From positions 806,001 to 870,000 of the forward strand of contig CATOTH010000002.1 of assembly GCA_951813065.1 (NCBI GenBank): a stretch of DNA of 64,000 bases, read 5' to 3'. A program made the position numbers and the translations under genes. Below, in pieces: positions 36,055 to 44,512 of the stretch. Source of the stretch: an uncultured Bryobacterales bacterium (GTDB lineage Bacteria; Acidobacteriota; Terriglobia; Bryobacterales; UBA6623). How positions within the stretch are numbered: the first letter of the stretch is position 1; every line of letters starts with the position of its first letter. The notes beneath the pieces are model-generated. The model saw only the letters and a list, made by a program, of their open reading frames with translations, searched no databases and was not told where the DNA came from.

Positions 36055-37344
36055 CTAGCCGGACGGGGCTGCGGGGATCGCCAACAATCGCTCGCACTCC
36101 ATGGCCGTTGAGATGAGCAACGAGTCGTGCCCGTGAGGGGCTGCCAGCTGCAGTCCGAGCGGAAGAGTGCGCGTAGGCATGGGAATCGAGATGGCCGGGG
36201 CGCCCAGCGCCGTGAACGGTGCGTTGCACCGCGGGTCCCCGCTGGAGGCGAGCCCTGCGGGCGCCGGCCCCAGTGCTGCGGGCGTGGCGGTCACGGGATG
36301 GCGATCCCCCCATTCCGAGAACTTGTCCTTGGCGCCCAGGAGTGTCCGGCAGGCCGCCTGGTACTGGCCTTCTGCAATCCCCAGTCCTGCGTCCAGGAGC
36401 CCGGCCAGCTTCTTGCCGATGCGCTGCCCGTACTCGCGGTATAGGCCGCCATGCTCCCGGGCTGCTTCGAAGGCCATCACGGTGTACAGGGCTGCCGGCA
36501 CGGCATCGAAGAATGCGGGCCTCGGCGACCAGTCGAGGCGCATGCCGGCTTCGATCAACGCTTGGACCGACAGGCGGAAACCGTCGGCCATCGAAGGCTC
36601 AAGCCTGCCTTGGGGCGGCCAGTCCAACACCGTGACCGCTGTAGCCGGCGAGGCATTCGTCTCGAACCCAAGAGCCCGCCATGCCACCTGGATGTCGGCT
36701 GCGGTCGGGGCGAAAATGCCGGCGTGGTCCAGTGTCGGCGCAAACGGCATGACGCCATCCAGCGGCAGGGCGCCGCAACTCGGCTTGAATCCCGTGATTC
36801 CGCAGAAAGACGCCGGCCGAAGTACAGAGCCTTGCGTCTGGCTGCCGATCGCGAGAGGAACCATACCGGAAGCGACGGCTGCCGCCGAGCCGCTCGATGA
36901 CCCGCCCGGTGTACGGCTCAGATCGCACGGGTTTCGGGTGGGACCCGTGTCGTAGTACGCAAACGCCGTCGTGTGGGTCTTGCCTGCGAGAACGGCGCCC
37001 AGCGACTCAAGCCTGGACACGAGTGCGCTGGTGCGGTCCGGCCTGCGGCCGCGCTGGGTCTGCGAGCCCCACTCGGTCGGAATCCCGGCGGTGTCGAAGA
37101 TATCCTTGGCACCGAACGGCACTCCGTGCAGAGGGCTCCGGGGGCCGGACCGGGCGGCTTCGTCGTGCAGCCGTGCAGCGCGTTCGCGTGCGGAATCCAG
37201 CGCGAGGAAGCTCCAGGCTCGAATCGTCGGCTCGAGCGATTCGACCGAGGTCGCGACCGCGCTCAGCATGCGTTCCGGGGACAGCTTCCCCGCCGCGACC
37301 AGGGACTCGACCTCTTGCAGCGACCACGGGTACGGTTCGGTCAT
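36055..37344 (-). CDS. Amidase, amidase-signature family
   Basis: A 429-residue amide hydrolase with the Ser-cisSer-Lys triad. Lysine 80 is in PLHGVPFGAKDIFDTAG, the glycine-serine stretch is TPGGSSSGSAAAVASG, and the nucleophile is Ser173 in GSQTQGSVLRPASFCG. It could cleave small amides; it is shorter than GatA and has no tRNA amidotransferase partners beside it. An upstream ATG at 37365 is also possible. The stop TAG lies in bases shared by both IS right flanks, so the insertion may have set the C-terminus. Confidence 0.85.
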   Translation of the reverse strand: MTEPYPWSLQEVESLVAAGKLSPERMLSAVATSVESLEPTIRAWSFLALDSARERAARLHDEAARSGPRSPLHGVPFGAKDIFDTAGIPTEWGSQTQRGRRPDRTSALVSRLESLGAVLAGKTHTTAFAYYDTGPTRNPCDLSRTPGGSSSGSAAAVASGMVPLAIGSQTQGSVLRPASFCGITGFKPSCGALPLDGVMPFAPTLDHAGIFAPTAADIQVAWRALGFETNASPATAVTVLDWPPQGRLEPSMADGFRLSVQALIEAGMRLDWSPRPAFFDAVPAALYTVMAFEAAREHGGLYREYGQRIGKKLAGLLDAGLGIAEGQYQAACRTLLGAKDKFSEWGDRHPVTATPAALGPAPAGLASSGDPRCNAPFTALGAPAISIPMPTRTLPLGLQLAAPHGHDSLLISTAMECERLLAIPAAPSG

Positions 37345-37481
37345 TCGCAATCTCGGTCGCGTCATTGTCGCATCGGATGCAGCCCGGGGGCGGGCACCGG
37401 CCAATTGATTTCTCCCTCCGCCGCCAGCTGAGGATTGCCCAGTCGCAAGGGCGGGGCAGTACAATAGGCGGTCGTAGAGCG

Positions 37482-37739
37482 ATGCCCGAAGATCAGGAAC
37501 AACCGACTTTCGAAAAGGGACTCCAAGAGCTCGAGGAAATTGTCCGCACGCTGGAAGGGGGCGACCTGTCACTAGAGCAGTCGCTCAAGCTCTTCGAACA
37601 GGGCGTCCAACTGAGCCAGCGGTGTCGCAAGCAGCTCCAGGAGGCCGAGACGAAGGTAGAAATCCTCCTGAAGAAGGATGACATGCGGGTGCCGGAGCCA
37701 TTCGACGTGGGCACAGCCGACCAGAACGTGCCCTTCTAA
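37482..37739 (+). CDS. xseB: Exodeoxyribonuclease VII small subunit XseB
   Basis: An 85-residue helical protein with the XseB pattern: TFEKGLQELEEIVRTLEGGD, then LSLEQSLKLFEQGVQLSQRC. Several copies bind the large subunit XseA to form the nuclease that degrades single-stranded DNA. xseA is not in the window. It is followed three bases later by the prenyl synthase gene, the common xseB-ispA order. A TACAAT box lies at 37460-37465 as a possible -10. Confidence 0.95.
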   Translation: MPEDQEQPTFEKGLQELEEIVRTLEGGDLSLEQSLKLFEQGVQLSQRCRKQLQEAETKVEILLKKDDMRVPEPFDVGTADQNVPF

Positions 37740-37742
37740 CCT

Positions 37743-38630
37743 GTGCCGCGAGTGGCTCTCCAAGACTATCTGCAGATCCGCCGCGAGGCGGTTAACCGTG
37801 AACTGGACCGGCTTCTTCCGGCGGGCAACGTAGTTCCCGAAGCGTTGCATGCGGCGATGCGCCACAGCATGTTCGCGGGAGGCAAGCGCATTCGGCCAAT
37901 TCTCGCCATTGCGGCGGCCGAAGCCTGTGACGGTCCGCCGGGAATCGAGGCTGCTGCCTGCGCGCTCGAATGTGTCCACACGTATTCGTTGATTCACGAC
38001 GACCTTCCCGCGATGGACAACGATGACTTCAGGCGCGGCCAGCCCACGTGCCACAAAGCCTATGGCGAGGCAATGGCGATTCTCGCTGGGGATGGACTGC
38101 TCACGATCGCGTTCCAGATCATCGCCGCGTTGGACTCTCCCGCAGACACCCGGGTCGCCCTGGCCGCCGAACTGTCCGTGGCCGCGGGGACCGAGGGCGG
38201 GATGATCGCGGGACAGGTGGCGGATCTCGAATCCGAGGGGAAGCCGTCCAGCGCCGCGCAGGTAGAGTTCATCCACCGGGCCAAGACCGCCGCCATGATT
38301 CGGGCATCCGTGAGGTTCGGTGGCCTGTTTGCCGGTGCCGATGCCGTCCGGTACGAGGCGTTGAGCGAGTTCGGAGGCAAGATCGGCCTCGCTTTCCAGA
38401 TCGTCGATGACATCCTCGATGTCGTTTCGACCTCGGAGGAGTTGGGCAAGACCGCCGGCAAGGACCAAGACCAGCGCAAGGCGACCTATCCCGCCGTTTT
38501 TGGCCTCGCGGAATCGCGGCGACGGGCCGGCCACTGCCTGGCGCAAGCGCTCGACGCGCTGTCAGTATTTGGCGACTCTGCCTGGGCGTTGCGCGAAATC
38601 GCCGGTCTGATCGTCTCTAGGTCGAATTGA
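37743..38630 (+). CDS. ispA: Polyprenyl diphosphate synthase (farnesyl/geranylgeranyl type)
   Basis: A 295-residue synthase that condenses isopentenyl diphosphate with allylic diphosphates, probably to C15 or C20. The first aspartate-rich motif is DDLPAMDNDD (from about residue 86) and the second is DDILD (about 222). The chain-length region before the first motif reads CVHTYSLIH. It starts with GTG, three bases after xseB, and its 3' end overlaps convergent truA by 14 bases. Product length needs biochemical proof. Confidence 0.92.
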   Translation: MPRVALQDYLQIRREAVNRELDRLLPAGNVVPEALHAAMRHSMFAGGKRIRPILAIAAAEACDGPPGIEAAACALECVHTYSLIHDDLPAMDNDDFRRGQPTCHKAYGEAMAILAGDGLLTIAFQIIAALDSPADTRVALAAELSVAAGTEGGMIAGQVADLESEGKPSSAAQVEFIHRAKTAAMIRASVRFGGLFAGADAVRYEALSEFGGKIGLAFQIVDDILDVVSTSEELGKTAGKDQDQRKATYPAVFGLAESRRRAGHCLAQALDALSVFGDSAWALREIAGLIVSRSN

Positions 38631-39396
38631 CGCCCGGCTGCCCCGCCCCCTCGTCGGCGTACTCGACGCCAGCCAGGAACAAGCCCTGGGCTGGCGCAGT
38701 GGGACCGGCCGCCCGGCGGTCGCGCGCCTCCGCGATGCGGTCGATATCCGCCGGGCGCAGGTTGCCGCGCCCGACCTCAAGCAGGGTCCCGACCATGTTG
38801 CGGACCATGCGATACAGGAAGCCGGAGCCCCGGACACGGTACACCAGGAGGTCGCCGTGTCGCAGCAGTGCCGACGAGAATACAATCCGCACTGTCGCTT
38901 CGGCATCGTTCCCTCCTGCCGAAGCGAACGATCGGAAGTCGCGCTCTCCCTCGAAGCGTCGTGCCGCCCGGGTCATCGCTTCCTCATCGAGGGGATACGG
39001 GTGCGAGTATGTGTAGCGCGCTTGGAACGGCGGGCACACCGGGCCGCGATAGATCCGGTATTCGTACGTCTTCGCGATTGCCGAGTGCCGCGCGTGGAAT
39101 CCGGGAGAGGCTTCAGCGGCATCCGTCAGGCGGATGTCAGCGGGAAGCAATCTGTTGAGCGCCTTCAGCAGCCCGTGGGGCGGAATCGGATTGCGCAATG
39201 AGCAGGACGCGACCTGCGCCAGCGCATGTACGCCCGCATCCGTCCGTCCGGATCCGGCAGCCTTGACCGGTCCACCTTCAAGCTGGGACAGCGCATTCTC
39301 CAGCAATCCCTGCACGGTAGGCTGGCCAGGCTGGATCTGCCATCCCGCGAAGTCCGTTCCGTCGTAAGCTAGAGTGAGCTTCCAAGTCCGATGCAT
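38617..39396 (-). CDS. truA: tRNA pseudouridine(38-40) synthase TruA
   Basis: A 259-residue enzyme that converts uridines 38-40 of the tRNA anticodon arm to pseudouridine. The catalytic aspartate is Asp53 in GSGRTDAGVHALAQV. Other family stretches are AYDGTDFAGWQ at the N-terminus, FHARHSAIAKTYEYRIYRG, and GSGFLYRMVRNMVGTLLEVG near the C-terminus. It is convergent with ispA and divergent from the TolC-like gene. Confidence 0.96.
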   Translation of the reverse strand: MHRTWKLTLAYDGTDFAGWQIQPGQPTVQGLLENALSQLEGGPVKAAGSGRTDAGVHALAQVASCSLRNPIPPHGLLKALNRLLPADIRLTDAAEASPGFHARHSAIAKTYEYRIYRGPVCPPFQARYTYSHPYPLDEEAMTRAARRFEGERDFRSFASAGGNDAEATVRIVFSSALLRHGDLLVYRVRGSGFLYRMVRNMVGTLLEVGRGNLRPADIDRIAEARDRRAAGPTAPAQGLFLAGVEYADEGAGQPGVNST

Positions 39397-39543
39397 TGGG
39401 GTGACCTAGGCAGCGTAGCGCGTGCGATCGCCCCGTCCCCGGGCATGGATTCAGTAACCGATTCCCCTGCCGAGTCGTCTTTTATGATCTGGGATTCTGC
39501 ATTCTCTGGCAGCGCCGCTTCGCGTCCCCGCTTTCTCTCGTTC

Positions 39544-41496
39544 ATGAAGCACACTACCGCGGAAGTGTCGCTGCTCGTGGTCGCAGCATTGATCCTGCAG
39601 CCAGTCGTCCACGGGCAGACGTTTCGGCAGCGCCCGATTGACTACAGCGAAGGCGCATCGGGCTGGCCGCCGTTCCTTGGGATCTTTGACGCTCCGGAGG
39701 TGCCAGAGATCTCTTTGAGCAATTCAGGCCGACTGGATGCATTGCTCCACGACGCGACGCTCTACCTTTCGCTGTCGGATGCGCTCGCGCTCGCGATCGA
39801 GAACAATCTTGACATCGCGTGGTCCCGCTACGGTCCGCAGAGCGCTGCAAATGACTGGATGCGCTCGAAGTCGGGCGCCCAGCTCCGCGGAGTGCAGAAT
39901 CAGATCAGCACCCTGTCAACAGGTATCGGCGCGACCGGTGGCGGCGGTCCGGCCGGACAGGCAACTGGTATCACGCAACGGGCCGGAGGCGGTGGCGCCG
40001 GTGGTGGGGGAGGTGCCGCGGACGTGGGGGACGCCAGCACCTTTTTCGGCACGCAGGCTGTAAACCTCGATCCGTCATTATTCGGCAACATTGACTGGGG
40101 GCATTTCTCCAATCCCCAGACCAGTAACTTCGTGGCGGGCACAAACACCTTGGTGCGGGAGATCAGTAACTCGCAGCTCGGCTTGCGGCAAGGATTTCCG
40201 AGCGGCGCAACGGCCGCGCTGGTTTGGTCGAACTCCCGCACGGACACCAACAGCCTGCGAACGAATTTCAACCCGTCCCTGATCAGTGCCCTCACTTTGC
40301 GGCTGACGCAGCCGCTGTTGCAAGGCTTCGGCATCGCTGTCAACACCCGCAACATCAAGGTCGCCAAGAACAACCACGAGATCTCGAATCTGCAGTTCAA
40401 GCTGCAGGTCGAGGAAGTCGTCACTCGGGTGGCCGCGATCTACTGGGGCCTGGTCTCCCTGAGGGCCCAGGTTGCCAGCCAGGAGCAGAACCTTGAACTG
40501 GCGAAGAAGCTCTACAGCGACAACAAGCGCCGTGTGGAGATCGGCACCTTGGCGCCGATCGAGATCATCCGGGCCGAAGCCGAGGTCGCGGCGCGCGACG
40601 CAGATCTGACCGCCGCCCAGACGGAGGTGCAGTTGCAGGAGACTTTGCTAAAGGACGCTATCAGCGTCAACGGCATCGGCAGCCCCACCCTGTTGCACGC
40701 CCGGATCGTGCCCACCGACGAAATCGTGGTCGACGAGGCCGAGGTGCTCGAGCCGCTCCCGGTTCTGATGGAGGTTGCATTGGCCGCAAGATCGGATCAC
40801 GAGCAGAACCGCATTCGCCTGGACAACACCGAACTCGGGTTGATTGGCGTGCGGAACGGGATGCTGCCCAGCGCGAGCTTGACGGTGGATCTCACCAACA
40901 ACGCCCTTGCCGGATCGATCAACGACAACTTCCTGCCGAGCCCCGGACAGAATGCATTCATCTCGCCGTTCTTCCTGGGTGGGCTGGGAGTGGCGGGCGG
41001 CCAGTTGTTCCGTCGCAATTTCCCTGACTACCAGCTGCGTCTGCAAGTCAACATCCCCCTCAAGAACCGCCAGGCCCGGGCCGACTACACGGCGGCCCTG
41101 TTGGAGAAGCGCCAGCAGCAGATCCGGATGGTGCAGTCGGAGAACGCGATCCGAACCGAGGTGCAGTCCTCCTTGATTCGTGTCCAGCAGGCCCGGGCCC
41201 GCTACGCAGCGGCGCTCAAGGCCCAGGAACTGCAGGAGCAAACCCTGGATGCCGAGCAAAAGAAGTACAATCTCGGGGCGTCGACGATCTTCCAGGTCGT
41301 CCAGGCGCAGCGTGATCTGGCGAACGCCCGCACCAACGTGATCGCGACCCAGAACGAGTATGCGAACGCGCGAATCAACCTGGACCGCTCCACGGGCCAC
41401 ACGCTCACGGCACATAGTATCTCCGTTGCGGAGGCATTTGACGGTGTCGTCAGCAGACGGCCGGATCCAATTCCCGACACAGTCTCTGCGCAGTAG
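39544..41496 (+). CDS. TolC-family outer-membrane efflux protein
   Basis: A 650-residue outer-membrane channel protein with two outer-membrane-efflux repeats. The signal peptide is in VSLLVVAALILQPVVHGQ. Coiled-coil helices include LQFKLQVEEVVTRVAAIYWG and ENAIRTEVQSSLIRVQQARA. A glycine-rich insert at about residues 120-155 (GGGGPAGQATG, GGGGAGGGGGAA) is unusual. Length exceeds TolC (about 470) partly for that reason. No adjacent inner-membrane pump or membrane-fusion gene is present, so partners are unknown. Confidence 0.85.
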   Translation: MKHTTAEVSLLVVAALILQPVVHGQTFRQRPIDYSEGASGWPPFLGIFDAPEVPEISLSNSGRLDALLHDATLYLSLSDALALAIENNLDIAWSRYGPQSAANDWMRSKSGAQLRGVQNQISTLSTGIGATGGGGPAGQATGITQRAGGGGAGGGGGAADVGDASTFFGTQAVNLDPSLFGNIDWGHFSNPQTSNFVAGTNTLVREISNSQLGLRQGFPSGATAALVWSNSRTDTNSLRTNFNPSLISALTLRLTQPLLQGFGIAVNTRNIKVAKNNHEISNLQFKLQVEEVVTRVAAIYWGLVSLRAQVASQEQNLELAKKLYSDNKRRVEIGTLAPIEIIRAEAEVAARDADLTAAQTEVQLQETLLKDAISVNGIGSPTLLHARIVPTDEIVVDEAEVLEPLPVLMEVALAARSDHEQNRIRLDNTELGLIGVRNGMLPSASLTVDLTNNALAGSINDNFLPSPGQNAFISPFFLGGLGVAGGQLFRRNFPDYQLRLQVNIPLKNRQARADYTAALLEKRQQQIRMVQSENAIRTEVQSSLIRVQQARARYAAALKAQELQEQTLDAEQKKYNLGASTIFQVVQAQRDLANARTNVIATQNEYANARINLDRSTGHTLTAHSISVAEAFDGVVSRRPDPIPDTVSAQ

Positions 41497-41561
41497 AGGG
41501 TGTCGGGCCCGCGCCGCCATCCGGGGCTCTTTCGGCAACGGGTTCGGGGGAAGGAGTTGGG

Positions 41562-43262
41562 ATGGCAGATAGCACTTACGATGTCGTAGTCGTCGGCGCC
41601 GGTGCCGGAGGCGGCACGATGGCACGCGTCCTCGCCGGGAAGGGCATCAAGGTCGCCCTGCTCGAAGCGGGGCCGATGATCGATCCGCAGAAGGACTTCA
41701 AGACACACAAGTGGCCTCACGACTACGGCCACCGCGCCGCGGAGCCGAGCGGCAAGGCCTATTTCGGCACGGGGACGGCCTTCGGGTTCTTCACGACTGT
41801 CAGCGGAGGCTGGCAGCTCGAAGGGGAACCGTACACATCGGCTCCAGGAACGAGTTTCGATTGGTTCCGCTCGCGGGTCGTAGGGGGTCGCACCAACCAC
41901 TACGGACGCATGTCGTTTCGTTTTTCCGAGATCGACCTGAAGCCGTATTCGCGCGACGGCATCGGCTGGGATTGGCCGATCTCCTACGAGGACATCGCTC
42001 CCTGGTACGACCGCGCCGAGGAATACATCGGCGTGACTGGAACGGTCGAGGGGATTCCCAGCGCGCCGGACGGCAAGTTCCACGAACCGCCGCGGCCGAA
42101 GGTCCACGAGCTGTTGATGCGCGAGGCGGGCAAGAAGCTGGGCGTGCCGTTCATCGCCAACCGGCGCGCCGTCATCACGCGCTCGATCAACGGACGCCAG
42201 GCCTGCCATTACTGCGGCCAGTGTGGCCGCGGATGCCTGACGGAGTCGAACTACTCCGCCTCGCAGGTCGACATCTTCCCCGCGATGAAGACGGGCAACG
42301 TCACGCTGTTCACCGAGGCAATGGTCCGCGAGGTCGAAGTGGACGCGAACGGGCTTGCCCGGGGCGTGGTCTATATCGACAAGAACGCCCGCACTGAGAA
42401 GCGCGTTCTCGGTCGCGCGGTCGTGTTGTCGGCCTCGTCCTGCGAGACCGCGCGTCTCATGCTGAACTCCCGTTCGAAGGCGTTTCCCGATGGAATCGCC
42501 AACGGATCGGGACTGGTCGGCCGCTACCTGATGGACACGGTGGGCTTCAGCCTGCGGGGGACGCTGCCCGCTCTCGAGAACCTGCCGCGCTACGACACCG
42601 ACGGATTCGGAGGCGCCCACCTGTACGCGCCGTGGTGGCTATGGGACGGGCACGACAAGCTGGACTTCCCGCGTGGCTATCACATCGAGATGGGCGGCGG
42701 TTTCAGCATGCCGGGACCGGGCGGATTCGGCCGCGAGGCGCGCGCAGCCGGCTACGGCAAGGAGTTGAAGAGGATGGTGCGCGAGCAGTACGGCTGCGGC
42801 ATCGGCTTGTCGGGCCGCGGCGAGATGATCCCCAACAACCAGAGCTACATGGACCTCGACCCCGACGTGGTCGACCGCTGGGGCATCCCCGTGCCGCGTT
42901 TCCACTTCTCCTTCAGCGACTACGAATGGAAGCAGGCGCGGCACATGGAGCGGACGTTTCGGGATCTGATCGAGGCGGCCGGCGGCAAAGTGTTGGGGAT
43001 CGGCAACCTTGCGCGCGAACGTGAAGGGATCGCGGTGCCGGGATCGATCATCCACGAGGTCGGAACAGTCCGGATGGGCTCCAGCCCGCAAAGCTCGGTG
43101 CTGAACGAGTATTGCCAGGCCCACGAGGTCCGCAACCTGTTCGTGGCTGATGGGTCGACGTTCGTCAGCAATCCGGACAAGAATCCGACCCTGACCATCA
43201 ACGCGCTATCGTGGCGCACGGCGGAATATCTCGCCGAAGAACTGAGGAAGGGCAATGTCTAG
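41562..43262 (+). CDS. GMC-family oxidoreductase, flavoprotein subunit
   Basis: A 566-residue FAD oxidoreductase. The FAD-binding site is VVVGAGAGGGTMARVLAGKG; the cysteine-rich CHYCGQCGRGCLTESNY in the middle resembles an iron-sulfur-like motif in gluconate/sugar dehydrogenase large subunits. The C-terminus has GTVRMGSSPQSSVLNEYCQA and NPDKNPTLTINALSWRTAEY, carrying the usual active-site region. It overlaps the subunit-3 gene by eight bases, so the pair is likely one membrane-linked polyol or sugar dehydrogenase. Substrate is not determined. Confidence 0.9.
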   Translation: MADSTYDVVVVGAGAGGGTMARVLAGKGIKVALLEAGPMIDPQKDFKTHKWPHDYGHRAAEPSGKAYFGTGTAFGFFTTVSGGWQLEGEPYTSAPGTSFDWFRSRVVGGRTNHYGRMSFRFSEIDLKPYSRDGIGWDWPISYEDIAPWYDRAEEYIGVTGTVEGIPSAPDGKFHEPPRPKVHELLMREAGKKLGVPFIANRRAVITRSINGRQACHYCGQCGRGCLTESNYSASQVDIFPAMKTGNVTLFTEAMVREVEVDANGLARGVVYIDKNARTEKRVLGRAVVLSASSCETARLMLNSRSKAFPDGIANGSGLVGRYLMDTVGFSLRGTLPALENLPRYDTDGFGGAHLYAPWWLWDGHDKLDFPRGYHIEMGGGFSMPGPGGFGREARAAGYGKELKRMVREQYGCGIGLSGRGEMIPNNQSYMDLDPDVVDRWGIPVPRFHFSFSDYEWKQARHMERTFRDLIEAAGGKVLGIGNLAREREGIAVPGSIIHEVGTVRMGSSPQSSVLNEYCQAHEVRNLFVADGSTFVSNPDKNPTLTINALSWRTAEYLAEELRKGNV

Positions 43263-43962
43263 CGCGAACGGATTCGTATCGATCGACAATCTCTCGCGGC
43301 GAGATGCCGTCCGCCGGATCGCGTTGGCGCTGACCGCAGCCGGACTCGGCCGTGGAATCGACTCAGCGAGCGCCGCCGAGGTTCACGAGGAAATCGAGGG
43401 GGAGCGCACGTTCCGCGGGGAATACACGGTCAAGTACTTCAACGAGCACGAATTCCGGACCTTGGAGCGTCTTTCCGAGCTGATCGTGCCCGCCGACGAG
43501 GGAGGGCCGAGCGGACGCGACGCCGGGGCCCCCGAGTTCATCGATTTGCTCTCGAGCCAGAATTCCGAGCTTGCAAGGATCTTCAGCGGGGGGATTCTGT
43601 GGCTCGATAACGCGTCCGATGAGCGCCACGGAAAGCGTTTCGCGGAGGCGGCCGAGCCGGAGCAGACGGCGTTGCTGGATGCGCTGGTGGATGCCGAGCG
43701 TCACGACACTGCTGACGACACCAACTGGGACACGAGAGAGTATCGTCGCTTCGAGGTCTTCGGGGTGAAGTCGCCGTCCGACGCCAGGCGAGGGCTGAAT
43801 TTCTTCGCTTGGACCCGAAAGATGGTCGTGGATGCCTATTACACCAGCCCCGCGGGCATCAAGGACATCGGTTTCATGGGAAACGCCTCCCATACCGAGT
43901 ACGAGGTGCCCCAGGAGGCGATCGATTATGCGTTCGGTCGCAGCCCGTTCCGCGATGCGTAG
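43255..43962 (+). CDS. Gluconate 2-dehydrogenase subunit 3 family protein
   Basis: A 235-residue partner of the GMC flavoprotein. The N-terminus SRRDAVRRIALALTAAGLG is a Tat-type signal (twin arginine), so the folded pair is probably exported together. The subunit-3 domain includes EFRTLERLSELIVPADEG and ARRGLNFFAWTRKMVVDAYY, and a C-terminal tail near DIGFMG. No cytochrome subunit gene is adjacent, so the electron acceptor is unknown. Confidence 0.85.
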   Translation: MSSANGFVSIDNLSRRDAVRRIALALTAAGLGRGIDSASAAEVHEEIEGERTFRGEYTVKYFNEHEFRTLERLSELIVPADEGGPSGRDAGAPEFIDLLSSQNSELARIFSGGILWLDNASDERHGKRFAEAAEPEQTALLDALVDAERHDTADDTNWDTREYRRFEVFGVKSPSDARRGLNFFAWTRKMVVDAYYTSPAGIKDIGFMGNASHTEYEVPQEAIDYAFGRSPFRDA

Positions 43963-44452
43963 CAGGCTCCCGAAGCGATCCTGCCTGTGGTCGCCCCGCC
44001 CCTGGTTGGGGCGGTCGGTTCTTGCTTGTGCGGCACTGCTGGCCGGGCCAGTACCGGGCGCGGCCCAGGGAGAAGATGGTGCAGACCGCATCGCCTTGGT
44101 GGTCCGGGACGCGAGCCGGGCCTTGCAGGCGGGCAACGCACCATTGTTCCTGGCCGCTTTCGAACGCGGATCCGTCCCGGATTTCGCCTCGTTTCGCGAG
44201 CAGGTGACCGCCTTGGCGGAGCACCGGCGCATCGCTTCGTCCGTTGCCGCCGGCCCGGTCGAGGGTGGCCCGGAAGAGTGGACTGTGCGGGTGGACTGGC
44301 TGCTGGAACTGGCTCCCAAGCTCGATCCGGGGCCATTGGAGCGCCGGCGGGAAACCGTCACCCTCAAGGCCCGCAAGCGGGGCAAGCGCTGGAAGTTCGT
44401 GAGCCTCGATCGGCCGGAGTTCTTCGCAGCCCTGCCACGATCTGTGCCGTAG
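43955..44452 (+). CDS. Small secreted protein of unknown function
   Basis: A 165-residue protein not recognised. A signal-like segment (GRSVLACAALLAGPVPGAAQ) is followed by an alpha+beta region with a long helix (ALVVRDASRALQAGNAPLFL) and later beta strands (EEWTVRVDWLLEL, GKRWKFVSLDRPEFF), a plan like the NTF2 fold. The start overlaps the previous stop by eight bases, so it is probably made with the dehydrogenase pair. Its role is unknown. Confidence 0.6.
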   Translation: MRSRLPKRSCLWSPRPWLGRSVLACAALLAGPVPGAAQGEDGADRIALVVRDASRALQAGNAPLFLAAFERGSVPDFASFREQVTALAEHRRIASSVAAGPVEGGPEEWTVRVDWLLELAPKLDPGPLERRRETVTLKARKRGKRWKFVSLDRPEFFAALPRSVP

Positions 44453-44512
44453 GTTGTCGGGCGATCGCGAGGGAGGCGCCAGCCTGCCTGGGCACAGCGT
44501 ATACTGGTGCGG

